DNA of 26,829 nt, taken from assembly GCA_003427395.1 (NCBI GenBank), contig BFEA01000194.1, forward strand, positions 976,502-1,003,330. The letters are read 5' to 3'. The notes under the pieces were generated by a model that was not told where the DNA came from, ran no database searches, and saw only the letters and a list, made by a program, of their open reading frames with translations. How positions within the stretch are numbered: position 1 is the stretch's first letter; every line of letters begins with the position of its first letter. This stretch comes from Chara braunii. Its lineage: Eukaryota > Streptophyta > Charophyceae > Charales > Characeae. Shown here one piece after another: positions 17,541 through 26,230 of the stretch. The position numbers were made by a program, and so were the translations under genes.

Positions 17541-18046
17541 GAGTTGCTGGTGGAATCGTGGAGGTGAGGATCTAGTGTGTTCGGCCTTCTAGCGTCATCC
17601 GTTTCGACGAGGTTCGAAGGGACAGGTGAAGATCCTTTGGAGTTGCTGGTCGAATCGTGGAGGTGAGGATCTAGTGTGTTCGGCCTTCTAGCGCCATCCG
17701 TTTCGACGAGGTGCGAAAGGACAGGTGAAGATCCTAGCTGAGTTGCTGGTGGAATCGTGGAGGTGAGTGAGGATCTAATGTGTTCGGCCTTCTAGCGCCA
17801 TCCGGCTGAGGTTCAAGAGGACAGTGGAAGATCTCGAACTTCTACAGCCATCCGGCTGAAGTTCGAGAGGACAGTGGAAGATCATATGATAGAGTTGCTG
17901 GTGGAATCGTGGAGGTGAGGATCTAGTGTGTTCGGCCTTCTAGCGCCATCCTTTTCGGAGGTGAGGATATAGTGTGTTCGGCCTTCTAGCGTCATCGTCT
18001 TCTAGCGCCATCCTTTTCGATGAGGTTCAAAAGGACGAAGATCAAA
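17541..18046 (+). repeat. Minisatellite with 99-152 bp units
   Basis: GAGTTGCTGGTGGAATCGTG begins units at 17541, 17640 (one change), 17740 and 17892. Each contains GAGGTGAGGATCTAGTGTGT, TTCGGCCTTCTAGCGCCATC and AGGACA...GAAGATC. The third unit carries an internal duplication of the GCCATCCGGCTGA block, and the array ends in a scrambled fourth/fifth unit. Confidence 0.93.
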
Positions 18047-18400
18047 TCGTAGATCATAGTTTTCTGGACATGAGAGGGAGCTGAAGTGTAGTGTGAACTG
18101 GGTAGCTCTTCTCCATGTGGCAGGTAACTGAAGGAAGTGACTGTTGATGCTGTCTTATTCGATGAATGGATCTTTCGAGGAAGCGAACGAGCTCAGCGAA
18201 GAGGCGAATAACGGATTCCGATGTTTGGAAGTATTTGATGGAGGTCTATTTAGGGGAGAAGTCGGTTTTTATGCTCGTGTCGTTCGCGGGCAGCCTGCTC
18301 GGTCATAATAAGTGTGCCCCTTTCGAGTCCTATTACTTGCACCTGGTCCGATTAACGATACCCCGTGCAGTTGGCGATGTCGTTGGTTCGCAGATCGACC
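18047..18400. other. Gene-free stretch with an unassigned open frame
   Basis: A 112-codon open frame from ATG 18166 to 18504 begins with a basic segment (MDLSRKRTSSAKRR), but its second half lies in short DNA repeats and no family is recognisable, so it is not called a gene. Confidence 0.35.
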
Positions 18401-18476
18401 GATGCACTTGTACGAATTCAGTATGCACATCGGCTATACCCCGTGCACTTGTACGGATTCAGTGTGCACATCCGCT
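18401..18476 (+). repeat. 41-bp tandem duplication
   Basis: TGCACTTGTACG-ATTCAGT-TGCACATC occurs at 18403 and again at 18444, with three differences. Confidence 0.85.
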
Positions 18477-18654
18477 AGTCGGTCTAGCGGATGACGATGT
18501 TTGACTAGCGCCGCCGCCGCGGTGATTCGCCCGCCTTGTTCTATCCGCAACGATGTCCTCGTTTGTCGAAGTGTGCTGTGCTGCATCTTCTTGGACGCCT
18601 GTGTTAATCAGTTTGGATTTCCCGTCCCTCCTTGGACGGCTGCTGCTGTCGTTA

Positions 18655-18924
18655 GTTTGGCCTTTCGTATAGAACGGGTGGGCGGCCATTTGTCTCATGG
18701 CGTAGTCGACACAGGTGTGTACGTTTGGCTTTTCATACAGATCGGGTGGGCGGGGATTTGTCTCATGGCGTAGCCGACACAGGTGTGTACGTTTGGCCTT
18801 TCATATGGAGCGGGTGGGCGGGGATTTTTCTCATGGCGTAGCCGACACAGGTGTACGTTTGGCCTTTCATATAGAGCGGGTGGGCGGGGATTTGTCTCAT
18901 GGCTTAGCCGACACAGGTGTGTAC
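18655..18924 (+). repeat. Four-copy minisatellite, unit 66-68 bp
   Basis: Copies starting GTTTGGC-TTTC lie at 18655, 18723, 18791 and 18857, each with CGGGTGGGCGG, CTCATGGC-TAG-CGACACAGG and a TGTGTAC end. Unit lengths of 66 and 68 are not all multiples of three, so the overlapping open frames are not evidence of coding. Confidence 0.95.
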
Positions 18925-19300
18925 TTTCAGGACGTTTTGTGGTACGACGGCTATGAACATCGGCACGCCTCTCTCGAAATGTGAGAGAGAGAAATGTGGC
19001 GGGTGAAATGCTATGTTGATCCACGAAGTCTATCTCATGTTGCACATTTCAAGTGTTGTGGCCATGCCGTATCACGACATGTTATACTTCTTTGGCATCG
19101 GTCTATGCGGGCATCCGTTTGATGTTTGCCGGCCGCCTTTGGCAAGTTCTGCGCTCATTGCGAGTCTGATATTTGGTTCTGCTCTTATCATCTTGGGCAT
19201 CGGCTACTGCAACTAACGGCAACTAACGGTACTTAGGTATTCGAATGGTGTGGATGGCGTTTGTAGTCCCTTGTAATTAATTGAGTAGGTAATCGAGCAC
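18925..19300. other. Gene-free stretch
   Basis: A 67-codon hydrophobic open frame (19013-19216) has no family match that I recognise and is not called. The word CAACTAACGG is doubled at 19207-19227. Confidence 0.35.
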
Positions 19301-19491
19301 GACGAGAGCGCACTACAAGAGAACTAGAAGAACGCGAGCAACTACAAGGACACCTGCACAGCGCTTTCAAGCACACTTCAAAAGCACTAGAAAAAGTCCA
19401 CACGATCACCACAAGAGTACTACAAGAGTAGCTCAGGGGGTACTAAGTACCACACGGGTAGTCAAGCAGCACTTGAAGTAGACTACACGAG

Positions 19492-19632
19492 CACCACAAG
19501 GACACCAGGAAAAGAGTACCACCGAAAGGACACCAGAAATCGAGTACCACCAAAAGGACACTAGAAAGAGTACCACCAAAAGGACACTAGAAAGAGTACC
19601 ACCACAAGGACAGTAGAAAGAGTACCACTGGA
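19492..19632 (+). repeat. 26-30 bp tandem repeat, about five copies
   Basis: AGAGTACCACCAAAAGGACA with a CTAGAA or CCAGAAA link is repeated from 19492 to 19632. The surrounding 19300-19490 is also A/C-rich with related words (CTACAAGAG, GAGTAC), and (G)TA-CACACGGGT-GTC flanks the array at about 19448 and 19645. Confidence 0.88.
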
Positions 19633-19639
19633 GCACTGA

Positions 19640-20364
19640 AGTATCACACGGGTGGTCTACCGGTAGCGGGAGTAGTACAGGGGCTCTACAGTTGGTTGTC
19701 ATTCGAGGGACGTGCGTTGGGTTGGTTGCCTACAATGAGGCTCTTCACCACGAGTTCGTTGTTTCGATGTGACACGTGGATTCCATGCTAAACTGGTTTT
19801 TGGACGAATGCAGTCCCCGCATATCCTGGGGGACATGTACATCAATGGAGAAGAGCTGCAATTTCTGCGAACCTCTGCATCTCGAAGGCACGGCCTCCAC
19901 GTTAAGTCACGCCAGACGTGTTTGTAGATAGGTGCATCTATTTGCTTGGTATCGTCTGCTTAGTCGTGGCGCGATTGAGGATGGATCGAACGTCAGACGT
20001 GTCCTCTGGCTATTGAGAGGGGAGCTCCACGGTTCGTCAAAGCACTGGCCGCTGCCACCTGTGTGGTAGTAGGGGCAAGATCAGTGGTTGAGGGTCCAGC
20101 CAGAAAGATGTTATAGCACTTGGAAGCTCGACGACGAGAAGGGCCGGTGCGCGGCAAATTCCAGCTGAGGCTGCTGCTGCTGGGTCATAGTCTCTTTAGT
20201 AGTGGAACCGTCTTGAAACGAAAATCTTAATAGTTGATTGTTTATGACGTGAGTGATGCGATTACGATTTTCTGTGAGTTCATTGTTATCGAAGCATTTG
20301 ATTGATGCACTTTTTATTAGCTGAAGTCATTCGTGTGACTGCGCGTTGTGAGCGCTGATATTCT
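19640..20364. other. Gene-free stretch
   Basis: I see no coding, RNA or repeat signal in this region. Confidence 0.4.
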
Positions 20365-20390
20365 TCACACACACACACAGACACATACGC

Positions 20391-20428
<38 letters not shown>
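20365..20428. repeat. Compound CA/GA microsatellite
   Basis: About eight CA units are followed by imperfect ACAG/ACACAT spacer and about eighteen GA units. Confidence 0.95.
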
Positions 20429-20429
<1 letters not shown>

Positions 20430-20888
20430 CTCTAGTGTTTAGGGCCCCGGTGATTTTTGGCGTAATGTGAGGATATTCAGGACTGGATACCCAAATGGAA
20501 TTTCTGGATAATTGATGTGGATGATATCTGTGTTTGCTTTGCACTCTACATTCTTTATGCTCTGTTCAGATCATGTGATTGTCTGCCCTCTCTCTGCGTT
20601 GCGCATTTGTTGTTCGTCCTGTTCTCTGCTCTGTGTGAAGCTGTCCGTGTCAGGCCTGGGAAGGCAACTGAACATGAAAGTTTGAACTGCACTCGGGATT
20701 CTTCATTCTTTCGTAGTTGATGTTGTGGATGTTTGCGCTCTTTTCGGTTTTGCATTCGACCGTCTCTTTCTTTTTTGTGTTCCCTTGGTGAGAGGTTGAA
20801 CTGGGTGGGCACCAAAGGCACGTGGAGTGCAATCCCCATCTTTTTTTTTTTCGAGATGCCAAGCAAAAAAGCTAAAGACTTTCCGTAT
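20429..20888. other. Gene-free stretch
   Basis: An open frame at 20517-20720 begins with GTG and has no recognisable motif, so no gene is called. Confidence 0.4.
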
Positions 20889-20927
20889 TCCGATCTTCGT
20901 TGAAAAAAAATCCGATCTTCGTTGAAA
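20889..20927 (+). repeat. 17-bp direct repeat around five A residues
   Basis: TCCGATCTTCGTTGAAA is present at 20889-20905 and, identical, at 20911-20927, with only AAAAA between. It is the smallest of the A-insert structures in the window. A simple tandem duplication with slippage would look the same. Confidence 0.6.
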
Positions 20928-20989
20928 TGCTGCTGGATGGTTTCGTTCTCCGAGAAGACGAGCAACGACACGGACAGTTAATCATTGTT

Positions 20990-21428
20990 AAACATACTGT
21001 CAACAGTTTGGTTTGGCACTATACAATAAGTTAAATTGCATTTGAATATAATATAGATGATTTATTTTAACAATAGAAGGAAAAATCATCAATGAATCAT
21101 AATTTTCTTTTTATGATACGGTAAAAGAAACGTTTAACCATTAAATGTAACCTGAATCTAGAATAGTCACACGGCCATGTCATGGAAAAATCATCAATGA
21201 TTCATATATCAAGAATACCGGGAAGTGGGAAAGAGAGAAGAAACTTCACAGAAAATCGGAATTGAAATTGAATAGTCACATACAAAACGAATGGTGGATG
21301 AAAGCATAAAAAGGTGATGGAGAATTGAAGGCCCGGCCTCCCTTAGCAAAAAAATATGCAACAAACGGCTCGAGAAACCGTCCAGTGAACATCAAGTTCT
21401 CACTGGCTATGGCTGCACACTGTCGCTC
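20990..21428. other. AT-rich, gene-free island
   Basis: Base composition is clearly more AT-rich than its flanks. AAAAATCATCAATGA occurs at about 21083 and 21185, and GGCCATGTCATGGAA at 21173 recurs at 22250. Confidence 0.5.
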
Positions 21429-21480
21429 CTTGAGCAGTGCTCTCTCTCCTTGAGCAGTGCTCTCTCTCCTTGAGCAGTGC
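21429..21480 (+). repeat. 20-bp tandem repeat, 2.6 copies
   Basis: TTGAGCAGTGCTCTCTCTCC is repeated in tandem from 21429, the last copy partial. Confidence 0.95.
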
Positions 21481-21640
21481 TGAAAGACGCGAAGACGCTA
21501 GCTGCTCTCTAGTTTCTTACCAAGCAGCAAAAAGAATACGACGACTGAATTCTGAAGGGTTTTGGCCCAACTCGTCGCTTTTGATGAGCAACTACGTGCG
21601 TAGGCGTACTGTGTCTACCATCGAAAAGAAAAAAGCTGAA

Positions 21641-21805
21641 GGGCGAGATCCCGCTGGCAAAGAGGATTGTATTAAGTGTCTGAATGCGGACGTGTTTGTG
21701 GATAGGTGCGAAAAATTGTGATTGGTCTACTTTTCTGCACCTGTGCGTGGACGCGTCCAGATTCGGAGACTTTTTCCAATCGTCTTTCCCAGTGGGATCT
21801 GGCCC
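21641..21805. mobile_element. 165-bp MITE of the GGGGCGAGATCCCACT family, copy 1
   Basis: The left end GGGCGAGATCCCGCTGGCAA pairs with the right end (reverse complement GGGCCAGATCCCACTGGGAA), and the arms extend to about 50 bp with mismatches (TGAATGCGGAC / CGAATCTGGAC). It matches the copy at 22011-22179 in the same orientation. It is non-coding. Confidence 0.8.
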
Positions 21806-21852
21806 TAGAACTACCAACCAAAAAAGTTCCTTCCACTCTGCATGCTACAGGC

Positions 21853-21919
21853 ATGCAGGGAGTGTACGGCAAGTAGGGACTGTACGGCAATTAGGGACTG
21901 TACGGCAATTAGGAACTGT
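21853..21919 (+). repeat. 18-bp tandem repeat, about 3.5 copies
   Basis: TGTACGGCAA-TAGGGAC is repeated from 21853. The period is six codons, but the overlapping open frame is not otherwise gene-like. Confidence 0.92.
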
Positions 21920-22010
21920 ACACACGGGTTCCGGGCTCAAAGTCCATCTGGTTCACAAGGGTAAAAAAAAATGGAAACAAAACAAGTGTTCGTAGTCTGT
22001 TTGTTCTCCT

Positions 22011-22179
22011 GGGGCGAGGTCCCACTAGCAAAGAGGATTGGAGTGAACACCTGAATCTGGACTTGTATATGGAAAGGTGCAGAATGTCGAGATTGAACTG
22101 CTTTTCCGCATCTCTGCTTAAAACACGTCCAGATTCAGGATATTTATCCAACCCTCTTTGCTAGTGGGATCTCGCCCCT
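22011..22179. mobile_element. 169-bp MITE of the GGGGCGAGATCCCACT family, copy 2
   Basis: The terminal arms GGGGCGAGGTCCCACTAGCA (left) and GGGGCGAGATCCCACTAGCA (right, complemented) differ at one base, and similarity continues through CCTGAATCTGGAC on both sides, about 50 bp. This is the best preserved member. A partial flank match (TGTTC on both sides) is too weak to call a target duplication. Confidence 0.85.
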
Positions 22180-22219
22180 GTTCAAATCCAGGCAGGAACG
22201 AAAATAGCAGATGTAATTG

Positions 22220-22545
22220 AAGTGCAGCAGATAAATTTTAACTGGGGTTCGGCCATGTCATGGAACGTATCTTTTTTTTTTTTTTTTTTTTTTTTTGAAG
22301 GCTATTTCTGTAACCCCAACCAATTCAATGACCTGTCGAATCTGGACAGGACGGCCTTTCAGGTCTTTTTTAATTTATTGTCATTATAGTATTGCGGGGA
22401 ACCCACCCCACCCCGTAGCAGTATCTTTTTTTTTCACTACCTATGGGAGGGGTGAGGGAATTCATATTAATTCAGATATCTCCGGATGAGGAGAAGGCAG
22501 CTTAAAAAAATAAAAAATAAAAAATGAGAAAGTACAGCAGATAAT
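22220..22545 (+). mobile_element. Nested retroposed block with 15-bp target duplication
   Basis: AAGTGCAGCAGATAA at 22220-22234 recurs as AAGTACAGCAGATAA at 22530-22544. The intervening DNA ends just before the second copy in A7TA6TA6TGAG, an A-rich tail. Inside it, a T run (about 22271-22296) follows GTATC, and GTATC plus nine T recurs at 22424-22437, bounding a second, minus-strand insert of about 125 bp. No coding sequence or known family was recognised. Confidence 0.6.
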
Positions 22546-22610
22546 TGGGCAGGTTGCGGGGTTAAATCCCTCTTATCCCCAACACCTTGCCCATCATTTA
22601 ATGGGCGCCN

Positions 22611-22629
22611 TTTTTTTTTTTTTTTTTTT
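22611..22629. repeat. Poly(T) run beside a single N
   Basis: A run of 19 T directly follows the N at 22610. It probably marks a place where the assembly could not resolve a homopolymer. Confidence 0.85.
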
Positions 22630-22673
22630 CAAGTTTTCTAAACATGAGTGCACCTCTCATTGAAGTCGGTACC

Positions 22674-23434
22674 AGGTAGCTAGAGCAGTGATATGCTCAG
22701 TAATTTGGGCGGATAGAAACGGCTCCCGTTTCGAGGGGCGCCCGTACGCAGACATGGAGATTAAGGCAGCGATCAAGAGAGGAATGAGGAGAGCAATCTG
22801 GGCAGATTGGCGGAAAAGGGCGGAGTATGGGAAGGCTAGCAGGAGTGCACTCTGGTGGTTTTTGAAAACCTGGGCAATTCGGAACCGCCTGGCGGGGGTC
22901 CACCGGGTGAGAGGCCTGGTGGTGACACACTGGCTACGGGGTTGAGGGGTAGATCAGGATACAGAACCAGGGTATCTCGGTTCCAGCTGGACAGCAGGAG
23001 GTCATTGTAAAGGTTCTGAGAGTGCCACGGGGGCCCAGGAACTGCTGTTCCAGTCGGTCGCCATTAGACCGGCGTCAGGCCGTGTAGGCCTGTGTATTAG
23101 TTTTAAGGTAGACTAGGTTAGTGTAGGTGTAGGGGGAGGGGTATAGTAGTTAGGCTTGACGTATAGCAGTGGAGGGTGTAATGGTTTGCAAGGTCAAGTT
23201 ACAGATGAGTACTGTATGTTGTTCAATCAGTATGATAAGGACAGCCCTGATGGCTGAAGAGTACGAACAGAGTGTTTGTTGCAGTATAGGTTGAAGAATG
23301 CCTTTAAGGCTCTTATGCTAAGCTAAACCGGCTGATGCTGCCGGGATAACACCGGGTTGAATTGTGAGGTCCCCGGTCTCTTTCGATTGTTTTTGGAATA
23401 TATGTCAACGTATTTAGGAAAAAAAAAAGAAAAA
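22674..23434 (+). mobile_element. 5'-truncated LINE copy with target duplication
   Basis: AAGTCGGTACC (22663-22673) and AAGTCAGTACC (23435-23445) flank the block, which carries the end of a LINE ORF2 (22688-22945), a 3' UTR and an A-rich tail at about 23420-23434. The 3' UTR end, GAATTGTGAGGTCCCC with CTTTGAATATAT-like sequence, matches the LINE at 7875-7915. The coding part differs from the main LINE, so it is a related subfamily. Confidence 0.8.
22688..22945 (+). pseudogene. LINE ORF2 C-terminal fragment
   Basis: The 85 codons read VIWADRNGSRFEGRP near the start, the counterpart of VIWKARNAKVFR in the main LINE, then an IKRGMRRAIWADW helix and a WFLKTWA segment that parallels IRRIIRSDW...WFQRTW in the main copy. 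It starts within the reading frame (5' truncation) and ends at a TGA. It is only the extreme C terminus of ORF2 and cannot act on its own. Confidence 0.8.
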
Positions 23435-23542
23435 AAGTCAGTACCTGCAAGATTCAATTTCTCAGCAAACAGCTGACTGGCCAGAGTCTCATGCCGCACT
23501 GCCATATGGCATGCCTTTTTGAGAAAAGGCATGGTAGCTGCC

Positions 23543-23670
23543 ACGAAGCCGCCTGACAGACGCGCAGCTATCATGCCACGAAGCCGCCTGAATTTCTGTA
23601 TGCACACAGAAAGACGGAGGAATTTGAGAAAAAGTGGCATGATAGCTGCGCGTCTGTCAGGAGGCTTCGT
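23543..23670. mobile_element. 128-bp fold-back element
   Basis: A 37-bp arm beginning ACGAAGCCGCCTGACAGACG (23543-23579) is repeated in inverted orientation at 23634-23670 with one mismatch. The loop of about 54 bp repeats GAAGCCGCCTGA from the left arm. A second hairpin, ATGCC-TTTTTGAGAAAA-GGCAT, lies just upstream at 23512-23533. Similar mirrored open frames on both strands are a by-product. Confidence 0.8.
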
Positions 23671-23689
23671 CCTGCCAACTCTCAATACA

Positions 23690-24010
23690 AAAAAAAAAAT
23701 TGAAGGTAATATAGAATGGGAAATGGGTATAGTAGTCAATTGTGATCATATGTGGAACCAGCTTTCTCGAACAGCATCTTTATATGTATCCCAATTAGCA
23801 NGTCAGATGAACTTAAATTATTATCAATCTCTCTCTCCTTCGTTTTCTAGAAAAGAAGAAAAAGCACGTCCTTGGAGATATAAAGAAGTTATTTCAAAGA
23901 ATTGCTAACCTACATGACTATATCATCTATATGCAATGCGGTAAGAAAGAAGAAACTAGTTTTTCGGGGGTCTGTAGAATCTCAGTCCAAGAGTCTTAAC
24001 AAGAATGAAT
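23690..24010 (+). other. AT-rich island of unknown origin
   Basis: After an A run at 23691 the composition becomes AT-rich. One open frame running to 23908 contains a plausible but unrecognised segment (NQLSRTASLYVSQLA, then [18 protein letters not shown]) across the N at 23801. It could be an organelle-derived insert or an exon of a gene I do not recognise. Confidence 0.3.
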
Positions 24011-24159
24011 ACCACATACTTGTTTGGCACTCATTCAGGAAGTGGGGGGGTGGTCGCAGACTAGAAATGGCTGCTGATGACAGCAATTATCTGTGGGCAG
24101 TGTGGGGAGCAAGGTAGAGTCAGACAACAGAGGCCAAGAGTGGAGGGAAGTTCAAGGAA

Positions 24160-24163
<4 letters not shown>

Positions 24164-24195
<32 letters not shown>

Positions 24196-24560
24196 GAAAC
24201 GTGTACCGGGGGTGCTACCGGAGGTGGTAAGAGCATCCCCAAGTAGCACCCCCTTCCCCGGATGGCTCCTTTCTATTGATGGGGGAGCTGCACCTGCGGG
24301 AAAATGGGACCAGCTTCCAATAATATTGACACAGATCGGGGCCATTACCCGGCTTTGGCTTGTAAAATGAAAAACACTGAGAAGGAGGGTGAACTGGTTC
24401 ACACCGTAAAGGAGGAGGAGGAGGATTGACTCGGGCTCCGGTACTCCAGGGGGCACCAGAGTACCGGTCGTTCCATGATGCCAGATCAACGGCCTGGAGA
24501 CGATGATTCATCCATTTGTACATGGTCCGACTGGATTGGAGAGCTTGGCAATGATCATTG
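24164..24560 (-). mobile_element. LINE 3' end, minus strand, with poly(T)
   Basis: A T run (24164-24194) begins the element as read on the plus strand. GGCCATTACCCGGCTTTGGC at 24340 resembles GGCCATTACTCAGCTTCGGC at 8696, next to the other reverse LINE tail. The coding end of a LINE lies further along the minus strand at 25038-25800, so 25800 down to 24164 may be one 5'-truncated copy, although its 3' UTR would then be longer (about 840 bp) than that of the main LINE. Confidence 0.65.
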
Positions 24561-25037
24561 ATGATGTGTGGAATGCCGATCGTGAAAACTGCAGGTGGCG
24601 TAAAACATCAGGTGGAAGGAAAGAGAGGTGATCCACTTTTGGGCTGATGAGGCAAGGCGGATGAACAAAGTGTGCTTCGCGGAGAAGGGGGAGACCAATG
24701 TCTGAATGAACAAAGAAAAGAGACGAGGCAATGGCTTCTCTCCACCGGCTACAAAACCGTCAAATATGTCTATCTACGGGCCGGTGTGAATACGTGTCGC
24801 AGGCAAATAGAGGTCGAGGATTTATGTGTCTTTGTTGTGTTTTTGGTTCTGTTTTTGTTTTGAATCTGGACCGTTTTTCTCGATTTGTGGGTTGTTGTCG
24901 CTATGCAGATAAATGCAGTGCCAATCTCGTGTATGGTTTTAGTTTTATTTTTTTGGGTCACGGAAATATGGCTCTATGTTTTTTCTGTTTTCACATATAT
25001 ATGATATATGTAATCCTACTGAAGAATAAGCGATGAT
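24561..25037. other. Gene-free stretch, possibly LINE 3' UTR with inserted DNA
   Basis: No gene is supported. The segment is T-rich from 24830 and AT-rich near 25000. GGTGTGAATACGTGT at about 24784 resembles GGTGTGAATATGTGT at about 25879, on either side of the LINE coding relic. Confidence 0.4.
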
Positions 25038-25800
25038 TCAGGGGCTGGCGAAGACCAAATGCCCTGACTGATCTAGTTTGATCTTTTGTTTATTCTGTGC
25101 CCAGGTGCGCAGAAACCAGGGCCTGCCTTTACCCTGTCTTCCTGAGCACACTTTCCAATCACTGCAGTAAGGATCATCAGTCTTAGTTCGCTGCGAATTT
25201 GGTTTCTTGCTGCTGTGTGGTGATCGTCTCTCCCCGAAAGACCTTGGAATTTCTGGCTCTCCAGATAGTCTGAAGGACAACCCCTCTACATGCCAGTGCC
25301 ACATACCCCCACCCGTCCCTGTATCGCATAAGGCTGGAAGGCGGAGTGGCGAAGAGCAGCCAGTCGTCCGACCAATGAAAAGCCCCTCCACACCACGACG
25401 CCCACCACATCCACAGTTCATCTGCGAGAGGGCAATGCAGCCAGACGCCCACTTGTTCCCACCACATCCACAGTTCGTCTGCGAGAGGGCAATGCAGCCA
25501 GAGGTGGGCATTGGATTCCCAGCCCCGCTCACATCTACAGCAGGTTGTTGAAATGTCCATTGACTCCATTCCCTTAGCGGATAACCATTGAGGCAGTAGG
25601 CAGTGCCACCACCTGCAACGACTGAAGCCACATTATGGCTGGCATGCCTTGGGCATGGGATTGATCTCAGGGCCTTCCACAGGGTTGGCCATTCTGGCTG
25701 ATTACCGTTCGATCCTTTTATTCTGCACATCCTGTCTGAAGCCACCTGAGTGGGGGTGAGCTCCTGCTTTGATTGGATGTATCTCAACCAGAGGTTGCCA
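25038..25800 (-). pseudogene. LINE ORF2 C-terminal fragment, minus strand
   Basis: In three frame segments the minus strand reads NLWLRYIQSKQEL, WKALRSIPCPRHA (parallel to WKALTKIPVQKHA of the main LINE), then CCRCERGWESNAHLWLHCPL, a zf-RVT-like knuckle whose Cys and His are kept better than in the main copy, followed by GYVALACRGVVLQTIWRARN (parallel to GYIALSCRGVIMEVIWKARN) and a WFLRTWA end. A 57-bp direct duplication repeats WLHCPLADELWMWW. Frameshifts lie near 25550 and 25200. The 5' end is truncated near 25800. Confidence 0.85.
25400..25502 (-). repeat. 57-bp-period duplication within the LINE knuckle
   Basis: CCCACCACATCCACAGTTC and the following GAGAGGGCAATGCAGCCAGA occur at about 25400-25445 and again at about 25457-25502. 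The duplicated segment encodes the second half of the zinc-knuckle motif. The period, 57, is a multiple of three, so this duplication keeps the frame. Confidence 0.85.
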
Positions 25801-26230
25801 ACGGGTGGCCGTGACCGGACCGGCAGTTTTGGATGAGGTGCGGGTATGCCTCCGAAGGATATGCATTGGTCCGGCTGGGTGTGAATATGTGTTAGAATAT
25901 GGTGGGTGGAATTGGGCAGGGTGGGAAAGTTTCAGGGGCGCATGGATGGCTGGGCGGGGTGGTAGTCTCGATTCCCTGGGCGGGTACGGCTGGGTGGAGG
26001 TTTGGCCCGGATGACCCGAAGCTTGTAGGCCATAAAACTAGTATAGGTACTAGCCTTGTAGGTAGCAGGTAGTATGAGGGCCGACTGCAATATTAATTTA
26101 GGGTGGGCCCTTTTCACCGGCAATATGGCAGGTATTGGGGTCCTATTAGTAAGAAATAGGCCCCCGCGTTTTATTTTCCTACTGTTGCTCTTTTTTACCT
26201 GTAGTGGGACATGCAAAGCCGCAGACCAAC
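25801..26230. other. Gene-free stretch
   Basis: No coding or element signal is convincing. It is G-rich on the plus strand from 25890 to 26010. Confidence 0.4.

Noticed and set aside
17541-18046. CRISPR-like array
   Set aside because: Units of about 100 bp are repeated whole, with no alternation of short repeats and unique spacers, and the context is eukaryotic.
18166-18504. 112-codon plus-strand ORF with a basic N terminus
   Set aside because: No recognisable domain, second half in short tandem repeats, and an overlapping open frame in another phase; it could be an exon, but nothing supports it.
18501-19045. Open frames on both strands over the 67-bp repeat, with repeated peptide segments
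   Set aside because: The DNA repeat explains the peptide repeat; units of 66 and 68 bp shift the frame.
22011-22179. 9-bp target duplication around the best-preserved MITE
   Set aside because: TGTTCTCCT and TGTTCAAAT agree at only six of nine positions, too weak to assign a transposon superfamily.
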